This document shows, in pieces, positions 1 through 8,700 of a stretch of 26,714 nucleotides of DNA. Position numbers and translations under genes: made by a program. The notes under the pieces are model-generated. The model was not told the DNA's origin and made no database searches. It saw only the letters and a list, made by a program, of their open reading frames with translations. Each line of letters begins with the position of its first letter. Within the stretch, counting starts at the first letter, position 1. The stretch is from a virus, in IMG/VR virus record IMGVR_UViG_3300028763_000029, positions 1-26,714 of that record; one strand, 5' to 3'.

Positions 1-1486
1 ATTTAAAGCCATTCATTGTTTTATTATCTTTACACCATCTTGATATTGTAGACTGATTAACACCCTCAGACTTAGAAGCTATTAATGTGGACTCATATGT
101 ATTTATTATGATGTTATTTAGATTTCTTTTGTAAACTGTTTTACATAATACTTCCTTCTGTTTATCAGATATACCATTTTTTAATTTAGTTTGACTTATT
201 TTATCCTTTGTGGTCTGATCTCTTTCTTTACCGAGCCAGAATTTTGGAGAATTTATGCTCAATTCTGTTTTTTCATCATCTGTCTTTGCTTTGCCGTATT
301 TTTTTGCGTTATCAGACCCAGCAAGAGATATTCGCTTATTTATCCATTCAGTGCTTTGCTTAATTCCTAAATGTGATCTTGACATTTTCTCAAGAGTTTC
401 TGTAGATGGAATTGAATTACATCCGCCAGATTCTATGTTATATCCAAATTTTCGATCATTTGATTTATATTTCGAAATGTAATAGATTTCTTTTTCATTT
501 AGTTCGGTTATATTTGTGGCACTATCAATCATGGTGAATTCAAATGCATCCCAGCCATATTTATTAAATGAGTTTAATAAATATTGATTATAAAATGCAC
601 CTTTATTATATGCACTTTTATACTCCCATATTCTTTTATTAAGTGTTCGAGTTGTTTGACCTATATAGATTTTACCGTTTAATGCATTAGTTATTTTATA
701 TATATAACCAAAAATAACCATATTATTCTCATTCAATCTGATAACGTATCGTAATTTACCACAGTTCCACACCCTTTTAGAATCATCCCTTATCATACTT
801 TTTTGTATGTCGCTAATTTCATTGTTTCTAAAAAATTTAGTGCCGTAAGTAAATTTATGATATAAAATATTTGAACTTTTTAATAAAATCTTGTAATCTG
901 GTTGAATAACTTTATTCAGATAAAAATTATTTGAATCATATATATTTTTATCTTTATTTGTATAATTTAGATCGGCGTATGATGTTATTTTTAATGGCTT
1001 ATAATCGTTTATGAATTGTTTTAAAATCTTAGAAAAAACTCCAACGACAATATGTCCTAAACTTATCGAAAATCTTGACAAATCAAATTCATTATCATTT
1101 TGTTTGCCGTTCATTTTTGATTTATTATCGAAAGTCATGACAGCAATCAGCTCCTCATTTTTATAAGCACCGTAAAAAATTTGAGACTTATCAGTTCCTT
1201 GTATGTGATTTACATTTAAAAAATCATTTTTTACAGTATTTTCAATGTGTCGTATTTTACATTCTCTAGCATTAATTCTTATTTGATCTCTAAAATTCAA
1301 CTTATTTATCTTATCTTTTATGATGTTTTTATGATGTTTTAAATCATGATAATTATAAATTATACAGTTTTCATAAGATGTTAAATAATTTTCTTTAATT
1401 TTTTTTAAATCCCCTCTGTTCATCGTGATCATATCATCGATGCTTAGAAATAGGATTATAGTTTTATTATAAACCAGATTCCTCAT
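1..1486 (-). CDS. GIY-YIG homing endonuclease-like protein with an N-terminal acyltransferase-like domain (3' end off the window)
   Basis: The frame stays open from the ATG at 1486 to the left edge, about 495 visible residues. From residue 256 (codon at 721) the motif GYIYKITNALNGKIYIGQT gives the GIY-YIG nuclease signature, followed by an Arg near 285 and a catalytic-type Glu near 333. Behind it are a NUMOD3-like stretch (about 359-383) and a NUMOD1 or helix-turn-helix-like stretch (about 446-480, with TISRWC), both usual DNA-binding parts of homing endonucleases. Residues about 55-250 (INARECKIRHI, then LIAVMTF, ending RVWNCGKL) resemble the GNAT-like N-terminal domain fused to many phage homing endonucleases; this match is from memory. 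It probably makes a site-specific DNA break that spreads its own gene. The start is uncertain: ATGs at 1432 and 1423 are also possible. The chosen start overlaps the upstream gene by 20 bases. Confidence 0.85.
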   Translation of the reverse strand, partial: MRNLVYNKTIILFLSIDDMITMNRGDLKKIKENYLTSYENCIIYNYHDLKHHKNIIKDKINKLNFRDQIRINARECKIRHIENTVKNDFLNVNHIQGTDKSQIFYGAYKNEELIAVMTFDNKSKMNGKQNDNEFDLSRFSISLGHIVVGVFSKILKQFINDYKPLKITSYADLNYTNKDKNIYDSNNFYLNKVIQPDYKILLKSSNILYHKFTYGTKFFRNNEISDIQKSMIRDDSKRVWNCGKLRYVIRLNENNMVIFGYIYKITNALNGKIYIGQTTRTLNKRIWEYKSAYNKGAFYNQYLLNSFNKYGWDAFEFTMIDSATNITELNEKEIYYISKYKSNDRKFGYNIESGGCNSIPSTETLEKMSRSHLGIKQSTEWINKRISLAGSDNAKKYGKAKTDDEKTELSINSPKFWLGKERDQTTKDKISQTKLKNGISDKQKEVLCKTVYKRNLNNIIINTYESTLIASKSEGVNQSTISRWCKDNKTMNGFK

Positions 1487-1838
1487 ATATTCTATGTATT
1501 AGCGTTTGTGATCTTTTTGAGGGTGCTTTTGTTAAAAATGCTGAATATCTTGACTCATTATAATTGATATCAAAATCATATTGATTTTTTGTAATATCTA
1601 TGATTGTGCCATCAAGTTTATTTTTTAAAAACCAGTGAGTATCGTTATTTATTTTTAATATTGATGGACAATAAATTTCCTTTTCGTCATCATCTAATAA
1701 ATGATATAACGTTTCAGTTGCAACATAACAGTGACCTGTATATTTGTTTCTGAATGGCATTTTTCTGTATTTAGGCTTTAATAAGCTGTCATCCAGATTT
1801 TCGATTATTAATTTAATTAATTCTTTCATATTTTTCAC
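1467..1838 (-). CDS. Small phage protein with Cys-His-Asp pattern, function unknown
   Basis: This 123-residue protein has GHCYVATE (Cys37), THWFLKN (His68) and GTIIDIT (Asp81), then FLTKAPSKR near the C-terminus. The order Cys, His, Asp with these spacings is that of papain-like or transglutaminase-like cysteine enzymes. I recall similar small phage proteins with the GHCYVA...HWFL...D...PSKR layout, but no assigned function. There is no signal peptide or membrane segment. It is the first gene after the capsid gene's terminator and has its own candidate promoter (1862-1892), so it is probably transcribed separately from the head genes. Its end overlaps the chosen start of the GIY-YIG gene by 20 bases, which suggests joint expression. 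A second in-frame ATG lies at 1829. That it is a real gene is fairly sure; enzyme activity is inference. Confidence 0.75.
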   Translation of the reverse strand: MKNMKELIKLIIENLDDSLLKPKYRKMPFRNKYTGHCYVATETLYHLLDDDEKEIYCPSILKINNDTHWFLKNKLDGTIIDITKNQYDFDINYNESRYSAFLTKAPSKRSQTLIHRIYEESGL

Positions 1839-1861
1839 GCATCTTATTTACTAATGCGATG

Positions 1862-1892
1862 CAAAGATAAAAAAAAGGACTCACAAATGCAA
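1862..1892 (-). promoter_or_regulatory. Candidate Bacteroidota-type promoter, TTG-N20-TATCTTTG
   Basis: On the minus strand TTG (1892-1890) is followed after 20 bases by TATCTTTG (1869-1862), which fits the TAnnTTTG minus-7 box and TTG-type minus-33 box known from Bacteroidota. The start codon at 1838 is 23 bases beyond the box. Most of this promoter lies inside the terminator hairpin of the upstream capsid gene. Confidence 0.5.
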
Positions 1893-1902
1893 GTCCTTTT
1901 TT
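1871..1902 (-). terminator. Intrinsic terminator after the major capsid gene
   Basis: An 11-base perfect stem (1871-1881 AAAAAAGGACT, 1892-1902 AGTCCTTTTTT) encloses a 10-base loop. On the minus strand it ends in eight T residues, counting the base just beyond the stem. It begins 15 bases past the capsid stop codon. The A and T tracts on both sides would also let it work in the plus direction. Confidence 0.8.
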
Positions 1903-1916
1903 AAATATATTTACGA

Positions 1917-3560
1917 CTAGTTTAAATCGCCGATTCCGAATGTCTGTAGACCATCGCAGAAGATTCTACCGAAGTAACGGTTAAGAACCATTTTCTTAGC
2001 ATAACGAGTGATGATACCACGTATTGGTGTGAAATCAAAAGGGTTATACATTACAGGTGTTAACTGCATGGGAACGTAGGGAGCATAAATGTAACCGGTT
2101 TCTAGGATACTTGTTCCTTTGTGACCGATAAGGATCGTGTTTGCTGGTGCATATGGGTCACGATACACAAGGTAACGTGCTGATAATGTACCTACTTTTT
2201 CGATACCCATGTTATATTTATCCTGTTCTGGGTCTGCATTAGACACGTGGAAATACTCTAAGTCATCCATTACGGCACTAACTTCTGGAGAAACAACGAT
2301 CCAAGATGCGCCACCACGAAGGGTAGATTTGTGAATCTGAGCACTGATCTGGTTGATCTTGGTTAACAAGGTCTGATTCCAGTCTTTCTGTGTACCCATG
2401 TAGGCAGTAGTCTGACGTCTAAGACCGTTATAGTCCCAACGTGCTGTCCAAGCTGCACCTCTACGTAAGTCACGTAAGATTTCTCTGTCGATTTCAGCTG
2501 CCATTTGTTCTGACAATAAAGCAGTCAATTCAGCTTCTGCATCGATGTTGTGGAATGCGCTAACGTCCTGTGCAAGTTCTGGAGTCCACTGTGATCTCAT
2601 TTTACGAGTTTCAACAGAAACAGTTACCTGATCAAGAACGAAAGTTACCTCAGCCATGTGAGAATCTTCTTCAAGATCGCTGTATGTTCTGTAAGTATAG
2701 TTGAAAGTTACGCCAGAAGTTGCAGCTGATAATGGTTGGTAACCATCTGCGCCTGGGTATGTTAGGTCAACGATCAATTCAATAACGCCAGCTGTATTGA
2801 CAATTGCTTGTCCGTATTTCTGAACCTTAACATTGAAAGGAAGAGTTGCTCCAGCAAGAATGCTTTCAGTTGCAAAAGCAGCTGGTGCATTGAAGGCTGT
2901 GTTGGAAGTGATTTTCAAACCTGCAAGGAATGATTCAGTATCCTGAGCAGCACCCTTAGGCCCGATCAATTTACCTTGTTCTGTTGCAGTGAAACCACTG
3001 AATTTTACACTTACATACTTGTCACCAACAACATATGTTGAAACAGTTGTACCTGTGTTAGTGGTAATTTCCCCTTTAGAGTTGTCGAACAATGAAGTTC
3101 CTTCGTCGTTGTAGCTCTGAGCATAGAATGCATCATACAATGAACGTGATTCGTACTGAGTACCAGCATCTGGTTGATTGTCAGCAGCATTTCCATAAGC
3201 ACCACGAGGGGCCGTATGAGGAGCAGTACTAGTTTTAGGGTTGATGTAATACAATTTACCGATAGGTAAATTCAACGCCTGAACACTAACGATATCGTTG
3301 GCAAGCAATTTTGCGAATACCCTACGAATTACAGGGAACGCAACAGTCTCAAACTGACCTGATGATGCTGAATCGGTTGATTCATTGATCATATAAGATA
3401 ACTGGTTTTCGAAAAGCTGTGCGCAGTTTTCTTTTACATGTCCGTCAAGACCTTTAAGCAAACCGATTTTTTCCCAACGGTTTGTAGTTATTTCTCTTTG
3501 TTCACGAAGTTGTTTAAGACCAATGTTTCCTACTTCGTTACTTTCTGTTAAAAATCCCAT
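1917..3560 (-). CDS. Major capsid protein, T4 gp23-like
   Basis: This 547-residue protein is the shell subunit of the head. Family marks visible along it are AQLFENQ near residue 50, FPVIRRVFAKLLANDIVSVQ near 75-95 (T4 has a comparable VRRAIPNLIAFDICGVQ), and WTPELAQDVSAFHNIDAEAEL in the middle, close to T4's IELAQDLRAVHGMDADAEL. Later come IYAPYVP, as in T4's IYYAPYV, and the end YFGRIFCDGLQTFGIGDLN. The length is near T4 gp23 (521). A likely maturation cleavage by the T4-type protease is after Glu60 in INE|S, matching the (I/L)xE rule and the position of the T4 cut after residue 65; this is inference. It is the last gene of a protease-scaffold-capsid run and is followed at once by a strong terminator. 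The 43-base gap before it shows no clear promoter motif, so it probably shares a transcript with the scaffold gene. Confidence 0.95.
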   Translation of the reverse strand: MGFLTESNEVGNIGLKQLREQREITTNRWEKIGLLKGLDGHVKENCAQLFENQLSYMINESTDSASSGQFETVAFPVIRRVFAKLLANDIVSVQALNLPIGKLYYINPKTSTAPHTAPRGAYGNAADNQPDAGTQYESRSLYDAFYAQSYNDEGTSLFDNSKGEITTNTGTTVSTYVVGDKYVSVKFSGFTATEQGKLIGPKGAAQDTESFLAGLKITSNTAFNAPAAFATESILAGATLPFNVKVQKYGQAIVNTAGVIELIVDLTYPGADGYQPLSAATSGVTFNYTYRTYSDLEEDSHMAEVTFVLDQVTVSVETRKMRSQWTPELAQDVSAFHNIDAEAELTALLSEQMAAEIDREILRDLRRGAAWTARWDYNGLRRQTTAYMGTQKDWNQTLLTKINQISAQIHKSTLRGGASWIVVSPEVSAVMDDLEYFHVSNADPEQDKYNMGIEKVGTLSARYLVYRDPYAPANTILIGHKGTSILETGYIYAPYVPMQLTPVMYNPFDFTPIRGIITRYAKKMVLNRYFGRIFCDGLQTFGIGDLN

Positions 3561-3603
3561 AGTTTTTTTAATTTTTATTCTTTATTTCTTATGTTTGCCT
3601 AAA

Positions 3604-4947
3604 TTATCTTTTTTCAACGTAGTCAATAACCTTCTGCATTCTTCTCATGTGCTCGTTATTGATGTAAGTAGTTTTTTCGCTCACTTCATCTAATTTTTGT
3701 TTTGAAGACGGCTGTATAGAGGCTGATACTTTCGCTTCAAGACTTTCAGTGATAGGTTTCTTTCCTTTTTTCATTTCTGAAATAACGGATTTGTACTTAT
3801 TCTGTGATTCGGTGATATCATTAATGTTTTTGAATTCATTAATAACTTTTAATTTTTCTTGTTGAGTCAATGCTAATTCTTCATTTATCAAGATATTGTT
3901 AACATGTGCAAGGTTGGTATTAAATACAGCCATTTCTTTTAACTGAGTTCTGTATTTTCCCAAGGCAGTTTTGTATTTGTCGATAATTGCCGTAGCTTCT
4001 TCGTTCAACTTAATAGTAGCATTCAATTTCTTGGTTACTGCTTTGTTTTCGTTGATAAGTCCAGCTACTTTCTTTTTAGACTCTTGCATAAAGGCTGGAG
4101 ACTGATCCTTTTCGCCTGCGCTAAGATATTCATTGTTTGGGGTATGTCTGCCAGTGTTGTTACGTCTAGCAGTATAAGACAAACCATGAGATTCATCAAC
4201 TTCGGGTTCATTTGAAAATTCTTCTTCCTGTAATGCACTGTCGATTTCGTCGTCAGATGGAAGTTCGATTTCATATACAGAATCAAGACCTTCTTCCGCA
4301 CCTGCTTCTGTTGAATCGTCAAATGATGTTTCTGCACCTGCTTCTGTGTCACCTGTGACATCAGTTTCTGGTTCAGTACCTTCAAGACCCATTGCAGCTA
4401 TAATGCTATCCAATTTATTTCTTAATTCGATTAATTCGTTTCCAACACTTTCGTCGTCGCCAACTTCTTCGCCTGCGGCTTTTTCACCTGCTTCTTCACC
4501 TTCTGGTTCATTGCCTTCAATTCCGCCATCTGGAGCTTCTTCGCCTGTGTCGCTCATGTTATCAAATTCTGATAATTCCCTTTCAATGTCTTCCATTGTC
4601 AGAGACATGCCACCAGCATTTGCGTCACCTTCTGTTTGATCAAATTCTTCTTTGATTACATCCTTTGCTGGGATGTCTTTACCTTTAACTTTTTTCTCGG
4701 TCTCTTTGGTTTTCATAACAGAATCTTTGTTTTTTTTATCGTCCGATTCTTCGGACTCTTTATTTTTGTCAACATCATCCTTGTCGGATTCTTCTGTTGA
4801 TTTTTTATTTTTCTTAAATTCTTCCTTGATCAATTCGCTGATCTTAGCAGGGTATTCTTCAGCCAACAAATTTTTAGCTCTTGCCGTAGCAGCTTCTTTC
4901 AATTGGTTGTACTCTATTAAGGCTTCTTTTAATTTATTCTTTTCCAT
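3604..4947 (-). CDS. Prohead core scaffolding protein, T4 gp22-like (by context and composition)
   Basis: This 447-residue protein very likely forms the internal scaffold on which the capsid assembles and which the prohead protease later degrades. Residues about 45-250 are low-complexity and strongly acidic (runs of Glu, Asp, Gly, Ala, Ser) with few hydrophobic residues. Residues about 285-385 are rich in Lys, Glu and Leu in a coiled-coil-like pattern, and the end (MRRMQKVIDYVEKR) is basic and helical. It sits between the protease and the capsid gene, exactly as gp22 does between gp21 and gp23 in T4. T4 gp22 is shorter (269); the acidic insert explains the extra length. Sequence identity to gp22 is too weak to see by eye, so the name rests mainly on order and composition. 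Two large antisense frames here are by-products of the acidic codon run. Confidence 0.8.
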   Translation of the reverse strand: MEKNKLKEALIEYNQLKEAATARAKNLLAEEYPAKISELIKEEFKKNKKSTEESDKDDVDKNKESEESDDKKNKDSVMKTKETEKKVKGKDIPAKDVIKEEFDQTEGDANAGGMSLTMEDIERELSEFDNMSDTGEEAPDGGIEGNEPEGEEAGEKAAGEEVGDDESVGNELIELRNKLDSIIAAMGLEGTEPETDVTGDTEAGAETSFDDSTEAGAEEGLDSVYEIELPSDDEIDSALQEEEFSNEPEVDESHGLSYTARRNNTGRHTPNNEYLSAGEKDQSPAFMQESKKKVAGLINENKAVTKKLNATIKLNEEATAIIDKYKTALGKYRTQLKEMAVFNTNLAHVNNILINEELALTQQEKLKVINEFKNINDITESQNKYKSVISEMKKGKKPITESLEAKVSASIQPSSKQKLDEVSEKTTYINNEHMRRMQKVIDYVEKR

Positions 4948-4979
4948 ATTAATAATCGTAATTAATTTAATATTTTACT

Positions 4980-4989
4980 AATAAATACA
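4980..4989 (-). promoter_or_regulatory. Variant late-promoter-like motif before the scaffold gene
   Basis: The minus strand reads TGTATTTATT, two mismatches from the recurring A(G/C)TATTTATA motif, 32 bases before the scaffold start at 4947. A TATAAATA octamer, the T4 late promoter sequence, also lies in gene direction at 5037-5030, overlapping the protease stop codon and 82 bases from the start. Either could drive the scaffold and capsid genes; neither is proven. Confidence 0.35.
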
Positions 4990-5032
4990 TTTCATTTGTA
5001 AAAAAGTATATATTTTTAATAAAATAATTTAT

Positions 5033-5713
5033 TTATAGTAAAAATTTATCGAGTGCATTTAACATCTTATCCTCGCTCTCACTCAGCTTTTTAGTTGCAA
5101 CAATTGGTTTTTCACCGTTATCTGGAAACAAAAAGGCCCCAGGCGTACTAGGTGAACTAACTAAGTCAAAGCTAATTAGCTCGAAATCGTCTTGCACATA
5201 ATTCTCGCCTCTGATCTCTTTTAATGTTCCAACGCCTCTAGAAGAAATCCCTAATTTGATCTTATTCATAATGTATAAAAGTATCTTATCGCCTATAACA
5301 GATACAACGCCACTTCTTATGAAACCTGGGCTGACGATCAATTTTAGCTTACCATATAAAGTATTTTCGTTATCATCAGTGCCCCACCACATCTTTGTGA
5401 TCATATGTGATATGTTTTGTAATGATATAACAGAACTATCTGGATGGTCTGTTTCGCCCATAGCCTGATTGTTATCTACCAGCTTTTGGTATTCCAAAAT
5501 TTGCGGCAATAACACTTCCTTGGAATATATTCTACCGTTCTTATTTTTTACACCCCATTTCTGCAAAATACACGTAATCATCACTGGTTCATTTTCTTTA
5601 AACTGAAAACTTTCCGTAATGAGTTCTTGATTTAGTTCTGCTGATATGTAGCCTGAATCAGATTCAATCAATATCCCGAATCCACACTCGCCTTTTTTTA
5701 ATATATTGCTCAT
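5033..5713 (-). CDS. Prohead maturation serine protease, T4 gp21-like
   Basis: This 226-residue protein cleaves the scaffold and the N-terminus of the capsid protein during head maturation. The herpesvirus/T4-type protease marks are all present: GETDHPDSS with the catalytic His90, GISSRGVGTL with a Ser at 157 or 158, and the following DDFELISFDLVSSPSTPGA, which supplies acidic residues and the conserved FDLVS.PS segment. The length is close to T4 gp21 (212). It is the first gene of the protease-scaffold-capsid run and starts in a divergent gap facing the hub gene. An ACTATTTATA motif lies 18 bases before its start. Its stop codon overlaps a TATAAATA octamer. Confidence 0.93.
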   Translation of the reverse strand: MSNILKKGECGFGILIESDSGYISAELNQELITESFQFKENEPVMITCILQKWGVKNKNGRIYSKEVLLPQILEYQKLVDNNQAMGETDHPDSSVISLQNISHMITKMWWGTDDNENTLYGKLKLIVSPGFIRSGVVSVIGDKILLYIMNKIKLGISSRGVGTLKEIRGENYVQDDFELISFDLVSSPSTPGAFLFPDNGEKPIVATKKLSESEDKMLNALDKFLL

Positions 5714-5731
5714 CTAATGTGTTATTTTCTA

Positions 5732-5741
5732 TATAAATAGT
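5732..5741 (-). promoter_or_regulatory. Late-promoter-like motif ACTATTTATA before the protease gene
   Basis: The minus strand reads ACTATTTATA, an exact copy of the recurring A(G/C)TATTTATA motif, 18 bases before the protease start. It lies in the 86-base divergent gap shared with the hub gene. Confidence 0.5.
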
Positions 5742-5786
5742 TGAGATTAAATATAAAGTAGTATTTTTGTTTATTAACTATTTATT
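5741..5786 (+). promoter_or_regulatory. Candidate promoter region of the hub gene
   Basis: Two candidate signals lie here. TTG (5741-5743), an 18-base spacer and TATTTTTG (5762-5769) fit the Bacteroidota TTG...TAnnTTTG pattern, 30 bases before the start. ACTATTTATT (5777-5786) is one mismatch from the recurring phage motif, 13 bases before the start. I cannot tell which is used. Confidence 0.45.
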
Positions 5787-5799
5787 TTAAACTTATACA

Positions 5800-8700
5800 A
5801 TGGCTGTCAATTTAATCGATCCTAATGAAATAAATAATGAGAATGTTATTAATGGTGCTCCACAGTATCAAGACATGCATATTTTCGCCAAATTAACAGC
5901 CACTGCAAAGGATAGAACTGTTATAACTATTAATGGCAACTCTGCCAAAGTGAAGACAGAAAGTGGATCAGATTTTGAAACCAATTTTCTAGGTGGAAAT
6001 AAGAACCTTGACTTTACCACAAATTGGTATGACGGAAGTACACCGAATACTCAGGAAGCATTTGGTATTACGTCTATAAAAACTGTTATTAATTCGTCCT
6101 TCATACCGCAGGTGAATATCAAATTTGCTGACATTCGAGGATTATCATTCTTTAATAATGCCGAATCACCATATAGAATATTATTTGACTTTCCGCCTCC
6201 AACATTTGAGCTGACCATAAAAGGATTTTATGGAAAGGCTCTTACATATAAATTACATTTAGTTAAATATACTAGTGAGTTTCAGTCAGAAACTGGCAAC
6301 TTTGTTATTGATGCAGACTTTGTAGCTATGACTTATGCACCATTAAGCGATGTCTTGCTTCAATATTCGGCTCATACAGCATTTATAGGTAAAGGCGAAA
6401 CGCTTAGCACCAATGTTGGTGTTAGACCTACTAATACGCTTGATCTTATCGAAAAGATTAAGAATTTGTATTCGGTTTTACCAAACAAAATAAAAAATGA
6501 TGTTAACAGTGGCGTATTAACAAAGTCAATTACAGGTATTGAAAATAATTCAGAAGCCTTTACATTCCTTTCGTCATTCAAAGAAGACGAATACTTAAGA
6601 GTAGGTAGTCCTGAGATATATACACTGACAACCGATGCCGCTAAGACAGATAATGAGCAATTGGTACTAATTCCATCCTTTAACAGCTATAGAAGCAAAT
6701 ATAAGGACTATAATTATGTCACTAAGAATTCACCAAAGCCAGCCTTATTAATAGGATTTGAAACAGGTGTTTTGGCTGGAACTACAACTATTACCCCAAC
6801 GCAAGTTTTTACAACTGTAACTGACAGCACTACCAATATGTTGATAAATGCTTTGAAGAATTATACTACAGAAGTTATTAAAAGGTTTGATCTTTTATTC
6901 TCTGGCGATGCTCTATCTTTTACAGGTACTATAAAATCGCCTAAAATAATTAACAATATGAGCAGAAACGGCAATAGAATCGTTGAATATGTTTGTATTG
7001 ATATTACTGATATGTATAACTTATTGCGTAGCCAAAGTGCTAAGTCCACAAATTCAAAAAATAAAGCTAGCGATGACTTAACTACGAATATAAATAAAAT
7101 GGTATATGACATTCTGGGTATGAACCCTACCATATATAATATATTCGAAATATTGTTAGATGATGTTGACACATTTTTCGATGCTCTAAGATATACCGCA
7201 AATAAGGCACAGAATGAACATACTATTGATAAGGGTTTATTTGTAGCTGATAAGGCGTATACTAATGGAGAGCAGCAGAATACAGATGTAATCTATTCGT
7301 TTCCATTGATTATCGAAAACAATAAAAGAGAGTCGCCTATAGACCTGCGTGAGAGAATGGGTATTAAATTTCCAGAATTAGACTTTATTGACGATTATAT
7401 TGCAACTTACTTAAAATATAAGAAAGAGCTAAAAAAATTACACAGTAAAGATAATGCAAATACAAACGGCGACAATGTTTGGATTCCATTCACGCCAGCC
7501 GATTCAGTGTTTGCCACCAGTCATTCAACTGGCAGTATGACACCATATGATAATCCTAGGGATGCTGGCTATACATATGGTAAACTAATTGAAAGATATA
7601 ACGTATTGACTAATACTGTACGCAATGCTGTTCTTAACAACGAATTATATACGCAAATGTATAGTAATTCTGAGGCTATTAATTTAGCAAATTCAATTCA
7701 GGATTCTGTTGTTGTTGATATGATGATCACTCAATCAGATAAATACGCTTCGGATATCAGTTCTTTTCTAACATATGCAAAAAATGAATTATCATCACTA
7801 TATAATTTCGAGGACGCATCAGCCAATTTAAATGGCGTTGATTTTTATACGTCACGCGAAAATGATAACTACGTCGGGTTTGAGATTAATAATAAGCTAG
7901 ACATAACGCCAAAATCTGACGTAACAGACGAAAGCGATCCATTAAATGCTGCCATAAAGAAAATGAGACCGCCAGTATGGGCATTCATTGATACAGACTA
8001 TTATGGAAAGAAATACTTTTACTCAAAGGAAAATGTTTTAGTTATTAAAGACACTAATAATACGCCTGACATGCCTTTCACCGCTACAAAATTCTTGTGT
8101 GGACATGGTGACGCAACATCGCACACAATTGATCAATTGTTTAACAGTGGAAATATTCTATACGACTCATTGGTAGACAAGGTTACTGCCTTTGAGTTGA
8201 AAAATGCAGGCGACTTTATAGACATATGGTCAACATTTTTGGGCGCACATGCTAAAACGTTATTTGACACTTATGGCATGACAACATTGAATGATCCAGA
8301 AATGTTATCTTTATTTTATTTGTCCAGCTTTGGAAATACATGCTCAATGTTTAACAAAGCACCAAATTATCTTAATGAGTCAACATTTTCATTTGCATCT
8401 ATTGTGGAAATGCCAGAATTTATGCCAGCATACATTGGAGCAATATTGAGGGTATCATCATCGTCATTTAAAGTTGATGCAATGAAAGAATTATTTAGTA
8501 ATATAGCTAATGTGCATTTATTTGCTGATATGCATGACTGTAACAAATATTTGAGCAAGAATGATAAAGCCGCATTTATTGCGCAATATAACGATTTTAT
8601 GGCTAGCCGTTTTCCACAGCTAAGACTTGCGATGGCTAATATGTATACAGTTGCTTTAAATAGAGACGTACTTAATCGTACTAAATATTACGAAGAAGCT

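Noticed and set aside
255-482. Plus-strand open frame of 75 codons
   Set aside because: It is antisense to the GIY-YIG gene, which has clear family motifs on the minus strand in the same place.
4346-4981. Two plus-strand frames of 97 and 109 codons rich in Ser and Leu
   Set aside because: They are the antisense of the acidic codon runs in the scaffold gene and have no family resemblance.
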